The translations under genes and the position numbers were made by a program. From positions 62,001-126,000 of the forward strand of contig DBGO01000007.1 in the NCBI GenBank assembly GCA_002295925.1: a stretch of DNA of 64,000 nt, read 5' to 3'. Origin of the DNA: Flavobacteriales bacterium UBA852. Its GTDB lineage: Bacteria; Bacteroidota; Bacteroidia; Flavobacteriales_E; Vicingaceae. Positions 7,326 to 14,752 of this stretch are shown piece by piece (positions within the stretch are counted from its first letter, which is position 1; every line of letters begins with the position of its first letter). Below the pieces are notes generated by a model. That model was given only the letters and a program-made list of their open reading frames with translations, was not told the DNA's origin and made no database searches.

Positions 7326-9461
7326 TTGTTGTTGGGTAAAATACCTTTGTTAAGAGTTTTAATCCCGTTCATTCTGGGAATTATTGGCTATCATTATGTT
7401 GCTATCATACAGCAGATGCCATATTGGTTGTCTGTTTTGTTCATTCTTATCATAGGTGTCAACGAGTTTTTGCTTTCGAAAAAATATTCCTATAGAGTCT
7501 GGCAAGGCGTAAACATATACTTATCATTTTTTGTACTGGGAATTTTGGTCAGTCAAGCCAATACCAATAGTAGTAATTATTTAAAACCGGATGAACAATC
7601 ATATTTGATTAAAGGTGAAATTGAGGAGCTGCCTAAAATAATGGATAAAAGTGTTAAGGTAGTTTTGTCTGTTGAAGCAGTAAAACGAGACAACCAATGG
7701 TTAAATTCGAATGATAAAATTATTCTTTATTTACCAAAAGATTCGTTGAGCAAAACACTTTTGCCGGGAGATTATTTATGCGTTAACCCAAATTTAAACA
7801 TACCGGAAAACCCTAAAAATCCACATCAGTTTAATTATAAAAACTATTTACAATATCATTTAATTGCCGGTCAAGCATTCATACAATCATCCGACTGGAT
7901 AAAAATAAAATCGAAAAACAAAAGGTATTTATCTCTTTATGCCTATTCGCAAAAGATAAGGCAAAAATTGTTGAATATCATCAGTAAAACACCACTGTCA
8001 AAGGAGGAGCGGGTAATTGCTCAGGCACTTATTTTAGGGTATAAAAATGAAATGCAAGATAATGTTCAGCAGGCATATTCTGCTGCCGGTGCCACCCACG
8101 TACTAGCCGTTAGTGGTTTGCATGTGGGTATTATATATTTGATTTTGCAGTGGCTTTTTGGGTTGTTTCAATCAAACAATAAGATATTCTCCATATTGAA
8201 AATTATTTTCACACTTTTACTCATTTGGGTTTATGCGTTTATTACAGGATTGTCAGTTTCGGTAATGCGAGCAGCAGTAATGTTTAGCGTTGTACTGTTA
8301 GGGCAACTGTTTCAACGAAAGTCGCATATACTCAACTCCTTGGCGGCTTCTGCTTTTTTATTGCTGGTCATTAATCCGAATTATTTGTTTCAATTAGGAT
8401 TTCAATTATCTTATTTGGCTGTTGCCGGAATAGTTATTTTTCAACCGTTCATAGCCGAACTGTGGCAGCCACAATATAAATTGTTGGTTTGGCTTCGCGA
8501 TTTATTGTCGGTTTCTGTTGCTGCACAAATAGTAACCGTTCCGCTTACGTTGTTGTATTTTCACCAATTTCCGGTGTATTTTTTACTCACCAATCTATTT
8601 ATAATTCCTGCGGCATTTGTCATTTTGCTCATTGGACTTATTACAGTAGCTACTTATTTTATTCATCCCGTAATTTTTCAATATTCGGGAGAATTGCTGC
8701 ATTATGTAATTCGTATAACAAATTCTGTAATTTTTGGTATTCAAAAGTTTCCAAATTCAGTGATAGATAAAATTTATTTTACTCCATTAATGGCTCTTAT
8801 CAGCTATTGTGGGATGTTGCTCATCATTATAGGATTTTCTGTAAGAAAGTTCTTTGTTGCACTTTTGGGTGTATTAAGCATTGCTGTTTTATTGTTTTTA
8901 TCGGCTCTTCATGATATTTCGGCAGAAAATCAAAAACAGTTTATTGTATATTCCGTGCCTCATTACTCTGTATATAATTTTATCGACGGTAGAGATAATA
9001 TTGTGGTAGCAGATGATAAATTTTACAGTAAATCTAAAAATGTGGATTTCACCTTAAAAAACAATTGGGTTTATTTGGGATTGAAAGATGAAAAAGTAGT
9101 ACCGTTTAAAAAACTTTCAGTCAAATATCAACTCTCCAATATATTTAGAATAAGTAATGTGCATGTTTACGTAAAAGATAAGTTTTTTTATTTCTATGGT
9201 GAAAAGATTGCTGTAATTGACCGTTTTGTAACTCTTCCGAATAAATTGAAAAACAAAATAACATTGGATTATTTGATTTTGACCAAGAACACATCCGTTC
9301 CAATAGATAAATTGCTGAGTGTTTTCAAACCAAAATTGATAATTTTTGACAGTTCAAACAGCAAATACAAAATAAATCAATGGGTAAAGGAATTGAATAA
9401 AACAAATATTCCCTTTTACGATGTAATGAATAAAGGTGCTTTTATTGATATTATTGAATAA
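7326..9461 (+). CDS. ComEC/Rec2-family competence protein
   Basis: The 711-residue polytopic membrane protein resembles ComEC, the inner-membrane channel for single-stranded DNA uptake. Four N-terminal hydrophobic segments are followed by a soluble OB-like region (about 80-200), then the Competence domain with AVSGLHVGIIYLILQWLF (about 260-277) and GLSVSVMRAAVMFSVVLLGQ, and further membrane helices to about residue 520. The last 180 residues lack the HxHxDH metallo-beta-lactamase motif, as in many Bacteroidetes homologs. No ATG is available at the 5' end; TTG 7326 is the best start. Its role in natural transformation is inferred from the family. Confidence 0.87.
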   Translation: MLLGKIPLLRVLIPFILGIIGYHYVAIIQQMPYWLSVLFILIIGVNEFLLSKKYSYRVWQGVNIYLSFFVLGILVSQANTNSSNYLKPDEQSYLIKGEIEELPKIMDKSVKVVLSVEAVKRDNQWLNSNDKIILYLPKDSLSKTLLPGDYLCVNPNLNIPENPKNPHQFNYKNYLQYHLIAGQAFIQSSDWIKIKSKNKRYLSLYAYSQKIRQKLLNIISKTPLSKEERVIAQALILGYKNEMQDNVQQAYSAAGATHVLAVSGLHVGIIYLILQWLFGLFQSNNKIFSILKIIFTLLLIWVYAFITGLSVSVMRAAVMFSVVLLGQLFQRKSHILNSLAASAFLLLVINPNYLFQLGFQLSYLAVAGIVIFQPFIAELWQPQYKLLVWLRDLLSVSVAAQIVTVPLTLLYFHQFPVYFLLTNLFIIPAAFVILLIGLITVATYFIHPVIFQYSGELLHYVIRITNSVIFGIQKFPNSVIDKIYFTPLMALISYCGMLLIIIGFSVRKFFVALLGVLSIAVLLFLSALHDISAENQKQFIVYSVPHYSVYNFIDGRDNIVVADDKFYSKSKNVDFTLKNNWVYLGLKDEKVVPFKKLSVKYQLSNIFRISNVHVYVKDKFFYFYGEKIAVIDRFVTLPNKLKNKITLDYLILTKNTSVPIDKLLSVFKPKLIIFDSSNSKYKINQWVKELNKTNIPFYDVMNKGAFIDIIE

Positions 9462-9477
9462 ATAATAAGAATTATTT

Positions 9478-9546
9478 TGGGTGATACATGATTCGAACCA
9501 GTGACCCTCCCGACTATAAGTCAGGATGCTCCTCACCAATGAGCTT
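9478..9546 (-). pseudogene. tRNA relic overlapping the GIY-YIG gene 3' end
   Basis: The minus strand resembles a tRNA from the D arm to the 3' end. It has AGCTC and GGAGC as D-stem-like halves, an anticodon stem CCTGA/TCGGG with loop CTTATAG (would read TAT, Ile), GGGTCACTGGTTCGAAT, and acceptor strand ATCACCC plus A. The 5' acceptor strand is missing and the T stem (ACTGG/CATGT) is mismatched, so it should not be functional. The C-terminal codons of the GIY-YIG gene are written in its D arm and anticodon arm. Confidence 0.7.
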
Positions 9547-9777
9547 GAGAATTTGTTTTCGCGACTTCCAACTTTTAATTTGTCTTTCTCGTTTGTAGGC
9601 TTCTTCTTTTGTGTCGAATTCTTCAGTGTAAACAATTTTCCAATCGTCAGATTTACCGGTAAATCCTTTATGATTAGAATTGTGTTTTCTGAGTCGTTCA
9701 AGGATATTATCGCCGGTATGTCCGATATAAAATTTATCGATTTTCTTGGAAAATAATATGTAAACAAGGAATCTCAT
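9514..9777 (-). CDS. Small GIY-YIG nuclease-family protein
   Basis: The 87-residue protein is a stand-alone GIY-YIG domain of the UPF0213/YhbQ-like type. It has VYILFSKKIDKFYIGHT (modified GIY and YIG strands), catalytic-type Arg in LERLRKHN, Glu in the region EEFDTKEEAYKRERQIKSWK, and the usual basic ending KSRKQ. Its last codons run into a tRNA relic, giving the tail IGEEHPDL. It lies just after the terminator of tRNA-Val on the same strand. Small GIY-YIG genes placed against tRNA genes are common in Bacteroidetes, but their function is unknown. A mobile or homing-like origin is inference. Confidence 0.82.
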   Translation of the reverse strand: MRFLVYILFSKKIDKFYIGHTGDNILERLRKHNSNHKGFTGKSDDWKIVYTEEFDTKEEAYKRERQIKSWKSRKQILKLIGEEHPDL

Positions 9778-9812
9778 GGCAAAAAAAAATCCTCAACGTA
9801 AAGTTGAGGATT
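9778..9812 (-). terminator. Rho-independent terminator after tRNA-Val
   Basis: Read on the minus strand, AATCCTCAAC pairs with GTTGAGGATT around a short loop and is followed by a T-run, just before the GIY-YIG start codon. It should separate tRNA-Val from the GIY-YIG gene. Confidence 0.85.
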
Positions 9813-9816
9813 GTTG

Positions 9817-9891
9817 TGGGCGATACTGGATTCGAACCAGTGACCCCCTGCTTGTAAGGCAGGTGCTCTGAACCAGCTGAGCTAATCGCCC
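9817..9891 (-). tRNA. tRNA-Val (anticodon TAC)
   Basis: The minus strand folds as a complete cloverleaf: acceptor GGGCGAT/ATCGCCC with discriminator A, D arm GCTC/GAGC, anticodon stem CCTGC/GCAGG with loop CTTACAA (anticodon TAC), and T arm ACTGG-TTCGAAT-CCAGT. The 3' CCA is not encoded; the bases after A are CAA. A full consensus promoter lies upstream at 10014-10044 and a terminator follows. Confidence 0.96.
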
Positions 9892-9915
9892 TTAATCAAT
9901 GTTTTTTAAGCTTTT

Positions 9916-9970
9916 CCAGTGCCCCTCCCGATGTTAGTCGGGATGCCTGAACCAGCTGTTATATGAGCTT
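9916..9970 (-). pseudogene. Second tRNA-like relic upstream of tRNA-Val
   Basis: On the minus strand this stretch reads AGCTC, then AGCTGGTTCAGGCA, a hairpin TCCCGA/TCGGGA with loop CTAACA, and GGGGCACTGG, where it breaks off before any T loop. The D-arm part matches tRNA-Val. The anticodon-arm part (GCATCCCGACT..TCGGGAGGG) matches the relic at 9478-9546 better than tRNA-Val. It lies within the predicted 5' leader of the tRNA-Val transcript. Confidence 0.6.
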
Positions 9971-10013
9971 TTAAACTTCTGTTGTCCTTAAACGTTTCCT
10001 TTAATAAGGGCTG

Positions 10014-10044
10014 CAAATATACATAGTTTCTTAAAACCGCCAAA
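10014..10044 (-). promoter_or_regulatory. Consensus promoter for tRNA-Val
   Basis: On the minus strand, TTTG (10044-10041) is followed after exactly 19 bases by TATATTTG (10021-10014), a perfect Bacteroidetes -33/-7 pair. Transcription should start near 10007, giving a leader of about 115 bases that includes the relic at 9916-9970. Confidence 0.8.
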
Positions 10045-10062
10045 CAAAAAATAAAAAAATAT

Positions 10063-11304
10063 TTATAAAATTTCTGCGACAATAAATGTACTTCCTCCAA
10101 TGTAAATAATATCTTCTTGATTAGCAGTTGCTTTCACATGTTTAAGAGCTTCTTTAGGTGTATTGAAAAATTGGGCTTGCAAATTAGTTTTGTCTATAAT
10201 TTGTTTCAGGTTGTTTATATTTAATGCACGGGAAATGTTGGGTTGTGTAAAATAATAAGAAGCATCTTCAGGGAAAAGATTTATTATTTCTTCAATATTT
10301 TTATCATTGACAAAACCTAAAATAAAATGTTTTTGTTTATGTGGCAAGTTTGTAAATTGATTGATTACAAGCTCTAAACCTTCTTTGTTGTGCGCTGTGT
10401 CGGCTACAATAAACGGTTTTTTTTGTAAAATTTCCCATCTGCCGCGTAACCCCGTATTTTTTACAACATTCCTCAACCCTTTATTGATATTATCATCATT
10501 CACAGAAAAATCACTGTAATATTTGGTTAAAGTATTTAATGTGGCAAAAGCGGTTTTGATATTTTTTTGTTGGTAAACACCCTTTAAATCGGAAGAAAGT
10601 GATGGTGTTTCAAGTTCATCGGCAAAAATTAGGGGGGCTTTTTTTTGTTGTGCAACTTGTATGAATACCGGTTTAGTTTCTTTTTGTGTTTCGCCAATAA
10701 CTACCGGAATGTTTGGTTTAATAATTCCCGCTTTTTCAAAAGCTATTTTTTCTAAAGTATCGCCTAAAAATTGAGTGTGGTCTTTGCCAATATTTGTAAT
10801 AACCGATATTAAAGGTGTTATTACATTTGTAGAATCTAAACGTCCGCCTAACCCTACTTCTATAATTGCAATATCAACGTTTTCTTCGCTAAAATAATTA
10901 AAAGCCAATCCAACTGTCCATTCAAAAAATGATAAACCGATTTTTTCAAACGATTGTTTATTATTATTTACGAAATCAATCACATAATTTTCCGGAATTA
11001 ATTGTCCGTTTATTTTTATTCGTTCCCTATAGTCTTTTAAATGCGGAGAGGTGTACAACCCAACTTTATATCCTGCTTCTTGCAGTACTGAGGCAATCAT
11101 ATGCGAAGTTGAACCCTTCCCGTTGGTTCCGGCTACGTGTATAGATTTAAAATTTTTGTAGGGATGATTTAAAGCATCCATTAAAAGAAAGGTGTTTTTC
11201 AGATCGCTTTTGTAAGCGGCTTTTCCTTGTCGTTGATACATGGGTAGTTGTGAAAACAGATAATCGGTTACCTCTTTATAATGGCTGAAAAACGAATTAT
11301 TCAT
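10063..11304 (-). CDS. folC: Bifunctional folylpolyglutamate synthase / dihydrofolate synthase
   Basis: FolC adds glutamate to dihydropteroate and then to folates. The 413-residue length is normal. It has the ATP-binding loop HVAGTNGKGSTSHMIASVL (about 57-75), YTSPHLKDYRERIKING, the carbamylated-lysine region IEVGLGGRLDSTNV, and the C-terminal Mur-ligase domain with ADTAHNKEGL. It follows tonB after 5 bases on the minus strand, so it probably shares the exbB transcript, although the functions are unrelated. Confidence 0.95.
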   Translation of the reverse strand: MNNSFFSHYKEVTDYLFSQLPMYQRQGKAAYKSDLKNTFLLMDALNHPYKNFKSIHVAGTNGKGSTSHMIASVLQEAGYKVGLYTSPHLKDYRERIKINGQLIPENYVIDFVNNNKQSFEKIGLSFFEWTVGLAFNYFSEENVDIAIIEVGLGGRLDSTNVITPLISVITNIGKDHTQFLGDTLEKIAFEKAGIIKPNIPVVIGETQKETKPVFIQVAQQKKAPLIFADELETPSLSSDLKGVYQQKNIKTAFATLNTLTKYYSDFSVNDDNINKGLRNVVKNTGLRGRWEILQKKPFIVADTAHNKEGLELVINQFTNLPHKQKHFILGFVNDKNIEEIINLFPEDASYYFTQPNISRALNINNLKQIIDKTNLQAQFFNTPKEALKHVKATANQEDIIYIGGSTFIVAEIL

Positions 11305-11309
11305 CTTAT

Positions 11310-12074
11310 TTAATTGAGAATAAAAACAAATGTCATAGTACCTTTCTGAACGGCAGGTGCATCGGGTTTAGCGCTAAATTTGGTTTTTAATGCTGCATCC
11401 TTTGCTTTTTTATATAAAACACTGCTAGTGGTTGTAGAACCGCGAACACCGGGAACAGCTTTTGTAACATTTCCATTGTTATCTACCCAAATATCTACTA
11501 CAACAATACCCTTTTCTTGTGTATTGTTGGTGATTTTGGGCGGAGCAACCATAGAACGACCACTTAATGAAAAAGATACACCATTTCCACTTCCGCCACC
11601 GGTATAATTATTGGCATTGGGGTCACCGTTTTCTTGTCCTTGATTTCCAGGGTTACCGGTTTCCCCTTCATTTTGATTATTACTGTTGGTATTCTGATTG
11701 TTTGTCCAATTTTCAAAAGCATTCGTCAGTTGTTCGTCGGGTTGAGGTTCGGGCGTGGGTTCTGTTTCTGTAGTAGTTTCTTCTTGAGCGTTAACCTCAG
11801 GGGCATCTTGTGTTTCTTGTGTAACGACTTCTTCTTGAGAAGTTTCTTGTACGGCATTTGGTTGTTGAGCGGTAGGCGTTGGCTGTGGCTCTTCAATGGT
11901 TTCTCCCATACCTTGGTCGCTGTTGCCAAAGTCTATTGTAATACCTTCGGGCGGAGGAGGCGGCACCATATATTTTAAGCCAACCAAAAGAAAAATAACA
12001 ATTAATATTACGTGTATCGCAATACTGATTGCCAATCCTTTTTTGTCGTTATTTGATAGCGATAAATTCATCAT
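11310..12074 (-). CDS. TonB-like energy transducer
   Basis: The 254-residue protein has one N-terminal membrane helix (about 15-35, AISIAIHVILIVIFLLVGL), a long Pro/Glu/Gln/Thr-rich and Asn/Gly-rich periplasmic linker (about 40-170), and a C-terminal TonB-like domain beginning near GIVVVDIWVDNNGNV. This is the layout of TonB proteins that pass proton-motive energy to outer-membrane receptors. It overlaps exbD by 4 bases (ATGA). A second ATG at 12071 is an equally possible start. The C-terminal domain is diverged, so TonB/TolA-like would be a cautious name. Confidence 0.85.
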   Translation of the reverse strand: MMNLSLSNNDKKGLAISIAIHVILIVIFLLVGLKYMVPPPPPEGITIDFGNSDQGMGETIEEPQPTPTAQQPNAVQETSQEEVVTQETQDAPEVNAQEETTTETEPTPEPQPDEQLTNAFENWTNNQNTNSNNQNEGETGNPGNQGQENGDPNANNYTGGGSGNGVSFSLSGRSMVAPPKITNNTQEKGIVVVDIWVDNNGNVTKAVPGVRGSTTTSSVLYKKAKDAALKTKFSAKPDAPAVQKGTMTFVFILN

Positions 12075-12463
12075 TTACTTGCTGTAGCCAAAACCATTTT
12101 CATTTTATGCCGGCTTGCTATATCCATTACTTTTACAACTTCTTCTATCGGAACTGTTTTTTCGGCATGTAAAATTACACCGGGCTCTTCTTCGCCTTGA
12201 ACAGCACTTAGCAACTCTGTTTCCAATGCTTCAAAAGGTACTTTCTTTTTATTAATATAAAATTCTAAATCTTTTGTTATGGATACAGATACTGTTTGTT
12301 TAGAAATAGTTTTGGAAGAACTTTTGGGTAATAATAATTTTAATGCATTTGGGCTGATTAAGGTTGAGGTAAGCATGAAAAATACCAACAACAGAAAAAC
12401 AATATCTGTCATTGACGACATACTGAAATTGGTACTGACTTTATTTCTTGAACGTAAATTCAT
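12071..12463 (-). CDS. exbD: Biopolymer transport protein ExbD
   Basis: The 130-residue inner-membrane protein has a single helix (about 15-37) containing the conserved protonatable Asp in SSMTDIVFLLLVFFMLTS, followed by a small periplasmic domain. ExbD and ExbB form the proton-driven motor that energises TonB. It sits between exbB (12-base gap) and tonB (4-base overlap) in one operon. Confidence 0.94.
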   Translation of the reverse strand: MNLRSRNKVSTNFSMSSMTDIVFLLLVFFMLTSTLISPNALKLLLPKSSSKTISKQTVSVSITKDLEFYINKKKVPFEALETELLSAVQGEEEPGVILHAEKTVPIEEVVKVMDIASRHKMKMVLATASK

Positions 12464-12475
12464 AATGAGTAGTTT

Positions 12476-13195
12476 TTATACCGCCGGTTCGTGAAGAATA
12501 TCCATAAATTCGGTTGTGCGAGCTTCCATTAAAAACACAACCTTTTCAACTTTGGCTACCAAAGTGTTATAGCCCATATAAGCCATAATACCTACAACCA
12601 AACCGGCTACTGTTGTAACCATAGCTGTATAAATACCTTCGGCAAGCATTTCTACATCAATATTTCCGCCTGCGGCTGCCATTTGATGAAAAGCCAATAT
12701 CATACCGATTACTGTCCCCAAGAAACCTATCATAGGTGCCGCTCCGGCTATTGTTGCCAGTGTTGCCAGGTTTTTCTCAAGTTTATATAACTCTAATTTT
12801 CCTGTATTTTCTATAGCTGTGGCAATATCGGTTAAAGGTTTACCAATTCGGCTAATCCCTTTTTCTATCATTCGGGCAATTGGACTTGGATTTGAGGCGC
12901 AAAGATTTTTGGCAGAATCTATTTTCCCTTCCAATATATAATCTTTAATCTGATTCATAAAGTTAGGGTCTTCTTTAGCGGCTTTGCTTATGGTTAAAAA
13001 TCGTTCTACGTAAATATAAATAGTAAGAAACGATAATATAAACAATGTCGTCATGATGATAATTCCACCAATTCCTCCTGAGGTAACCAGCTGCCAAATA
13101 GTAAGCGTTTCTTCGTGAGGAATTACTTCCATACCTTCGGCAATAGTGTTAGCAGTATCGGACGCAACATTTATTTGTAATAATGATAATAGCAT
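12476..13195 (-). CDS. exbB: MotA/TolQ/ExbB proton channel protein
   Basis: The 239-residue protein has three hydrophobic segments (about 38-60, 140-165 and 180-205) and the family motif LATIAGAAPMIGFLGTVIGM in the second, with GIYTAMVTTVAGLVVGI in the third. With ExbD it forms the proton channel of the TonB system. An N-terminal extension of about 35 residues before the first helix is usual in Bacteroidetes. It is the first gene of exbB-exbD-tonB-folC. A palindrome identical in its arms to the one at the MntR-like gene lies just upstream (13207-13222). Confidence 0.94.
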   Translation of the reverse strand: MLLSLLQINVASDTANTIAEGMEVIPHEETLTIWQLVTSGGIGGIIIMTTLFILSFLTIYIYVERFLTISKAAKEDPNFMNQIKDYILEGKIDSAKNLCASNPSPIARMIEKGISRIGKPLTDIATAIENTGKLELYKLEKNLATLATIAGAAPMIGFLGTVIGMILAFHQMAAAGGNIDVEMLAEGIYTAMVTTVAGLVVGIMAYMGYNTLVAKVEKVVFLMEARTTEFMDILHEPAV

Positions 13196-13206
13196 AATAG
13201 TCAGTT

Positions 13207-13222
13207 TTTAGAATGTTCTAAA
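13207..13222. promoter_or_regulatory. Palindromic operator TTTAGA-N4-TCTAAA before exbB
   Basis: TTTAGAATGTTCTAAA is a perfect inverted repeat with 7-base arms. It lies 12 bases before the exbB ATG and directly downstream of the -7-like box TACTTTTA, so it should cover the transcription start. The same arms and spacing occur at 63782-63797 beside the MntR-like regulator. Regulation by that protein is inferred from the shared site. Confidence 0.65.
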
Positions 13223-13223
13223 T

Positions 13224-13231
13224 TAAAAGTA
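13224..13231 (-). promoter_or_regulatory. -7-like box (TACTTTTA) of exbB operon
   Basis: On the minus strand TACTTTTA differs from TAnnTTTG only at the last base and lies 28 bases before the exbB ATG, immediately upstream of the palindrome. Confidence 0.45.
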
Positions 13232-13299
13232 AACCCTTAACGGGTAAAACCACTGTAAGATTTCTTTTAAACAGTCTTTTGTTAGTTTTATTGTGCCAA

Positions 13300-13329
13300 T
13301 AAAAAAGCCCTGCAAAAAATTGCAGGGCT
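13300..13329 (-). terminator. Rho-independent terminator after the T9SS protein gene
   Basis: On the minus strand, GCCCTGCAA pairs with TTGCAGGGC and is followed by TTTTTT. It ends the 18561-13355 transcript before the exbB promoter. Confidence 0.92.
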
Positions 13330-13354
13330 CGAAAGAAATAAAATGAGTGTTATG

Positions 13355-14716
13355 TTATTGTTTGATAAATTTAGCAACCGCACCGTTTTCCAACTGAATG
13401 AAATAAATTCCTTTGGCAAAACCGGAAACATTTATAGTTGTGCGGCTTGCATTTGATTTAACAGTTTTTATCACTTTTCCTGTAATATCGATAATGTTAA
13501 TATTACCTTTTATATTTTCAACAGAAATAAAATCAGTTGCAGGGTTTGGATACAATGCAATAGAATTATCTGATAATTCGTTTACTCCTGTTACATCTTC
13601 TACATCAGAAGCCATACGAGGTAACATTTTGTATTCGCTGTATGAATAATCTACAACACCAGTAATATTGTAAACGTTGTTTAATGCAGGAATGTATTTA
13701 TAAATTACATCATCTACCAAAACAGTATCTGTATTATCATAAATTTTAAACATTCCAAAACCTGCATTTGGGTCGGTACAAGTAGCTTGTGATACTTTAA
13801 CCAAAACACCTTCGTACATTTCCGTATTTACGGCTGCACCTTGTACAGATGCGGGATTAACTGTATTATTGCTTGAAACTACAGTTAAGTTTTGAACATT
13901 GCTTAATTCTGTTAAATTGTAATATTCGGTTACATCAGCCGTAAAAGTTACACTATCACCAATATTTAAAGAAAGAAGATCGCTTTGTACCGGGTGATAT
14001 ACATAAATTCCATTCCAAGCAGATGCATTTGCACCATTTTGGATGTAAAAACCTACAGTATCCATTCCGTTACGGATAGCTGTAACAATACCTCCTGTAT
14101 TCACAGTTTGTCCGTTATAAGGAGAATCTCCGTTTGTATTAGTTGTGTATTGGATGTCATATACACTAACATTGGCAGGAGGAGTAGCAGTTACTTCAGA
14201 TACTACCACACTGTCGACAATAATATCATTTGGAGCCATAGTATTTCTAACAGAAATAATAAATTGACCTAATGAGGTATCTTGAGCACATGTTATAGTT
14301 GCACTAATCATAGTGTCACCTAAAGTATTAAAAGAAACATATGAAGAATAACCGGCATAACCAAACCCAGTAGTTCTTCCATCAAACATGCCAAATCGGA
14401 TATCTCCGGCTCCTCTTACCCAAGCTTTTATTTCGTAATCTTTACCGTTTGTAACAGTTACTGGTTGTGTAGTAAAGCGTTTGTGTGAAGATTGTTTGTT
14501 GATTAATTGAGCCGCATACATGCCATACATGTTATTAGTAGTTACTTGTATAATACTGTCAGCTTCAAGGTTTGTTTTAGAACCCATAAAGTCGGTTGGT
14601 AAATTAGGAGTTCCTCCGCTCCAACTTGACAGATTGCTTGAGAATACAATTGTTTGACTGTTAGCTATTCCAATTGAAATAACTGTTGCAATAATAAATG
14701 AATAAATCTTTTTCAT
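13355..14716 (-). CDS. Secreted OB-fold protein with T9SS type A sorting domain
   Basis: The 453-residue protein has a signal peptide (MKKIYSFIIATVISIGIANSQ), a beta-rich carbohydrate-binding-like domain (about 22-180), then a domain starting VYDIQYTTN (about 185-375) with the IQYTTNTNGDSPYNGQ...V..GIVTA pattern of OB-fold modules found beside extracellular nucleases, and a C-terminal sorting domain ALYPNPATDFISVE...GIYFIQL (about 385-453) for type IX secretion. It is last in the operon with the DUF5689 lipoprotein and TonB receptor. I see no catalytic motif, so it may bind rather than cut its ligand. The nucleic-acid link is inference. Confidence 0.85.
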   Translation of the reverse strand: MKKIYSFIIATVISIGIANSQTIVFSSNLSSWSGGTPNLPTDFMGSKTNLEADSIIQVTTNNMYGMYAAQLINKQSSHKRFTTQPVTVTNGKDYEIKAWVRGAGDIRFGMFDGRTTGFGYAGYSSYVSFNTLGDTMISATITCAQDTSLGQFIISVRNTMAPNDIIVDSVVVSEVTATPPANVSVYDIQYTTNTNGDSPYNGQTVNTGGIVTAIRNGMDTVGFYIQNGANASAWNGIYVYHPVQSDLLSLNIGDSVTFTADVTEYYNLTELSNVQNLTVVSSNNTVNPASVQGAAVNTEMYEGVLVKVSQATCTDPNAGFGMFKIYDNTDTVLVDDVIYKYIPALNNVYNITGVVDYSYSEYKMLPRMASDVEDVTGVNELSDNSIALYPNPATDFISVENIKGNINIIDITGKVIKTVKSNASRTTINVSGFAKGIYFIQLENGAVAKFIKQ

Positions 14717-14752
14717 GGTTTTTAAGTTTTAGGGTTATGATTAAAAAATTGA

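Noticed and set aside
9478..9546. A functional tRNA-Ile(TAT)
   Set aside because: The anticodon loop would read TAT, but the 5' acceptor strand is missing and the T stem is mismatched, so it is called a relic.
9354..9767. 137-residue minus-strand frame across the GIY-YIG locus
   Set aside because: It runs through comEC and the tRNA relic in another frame; the GIY-YIG frame carries the recognisable domain.
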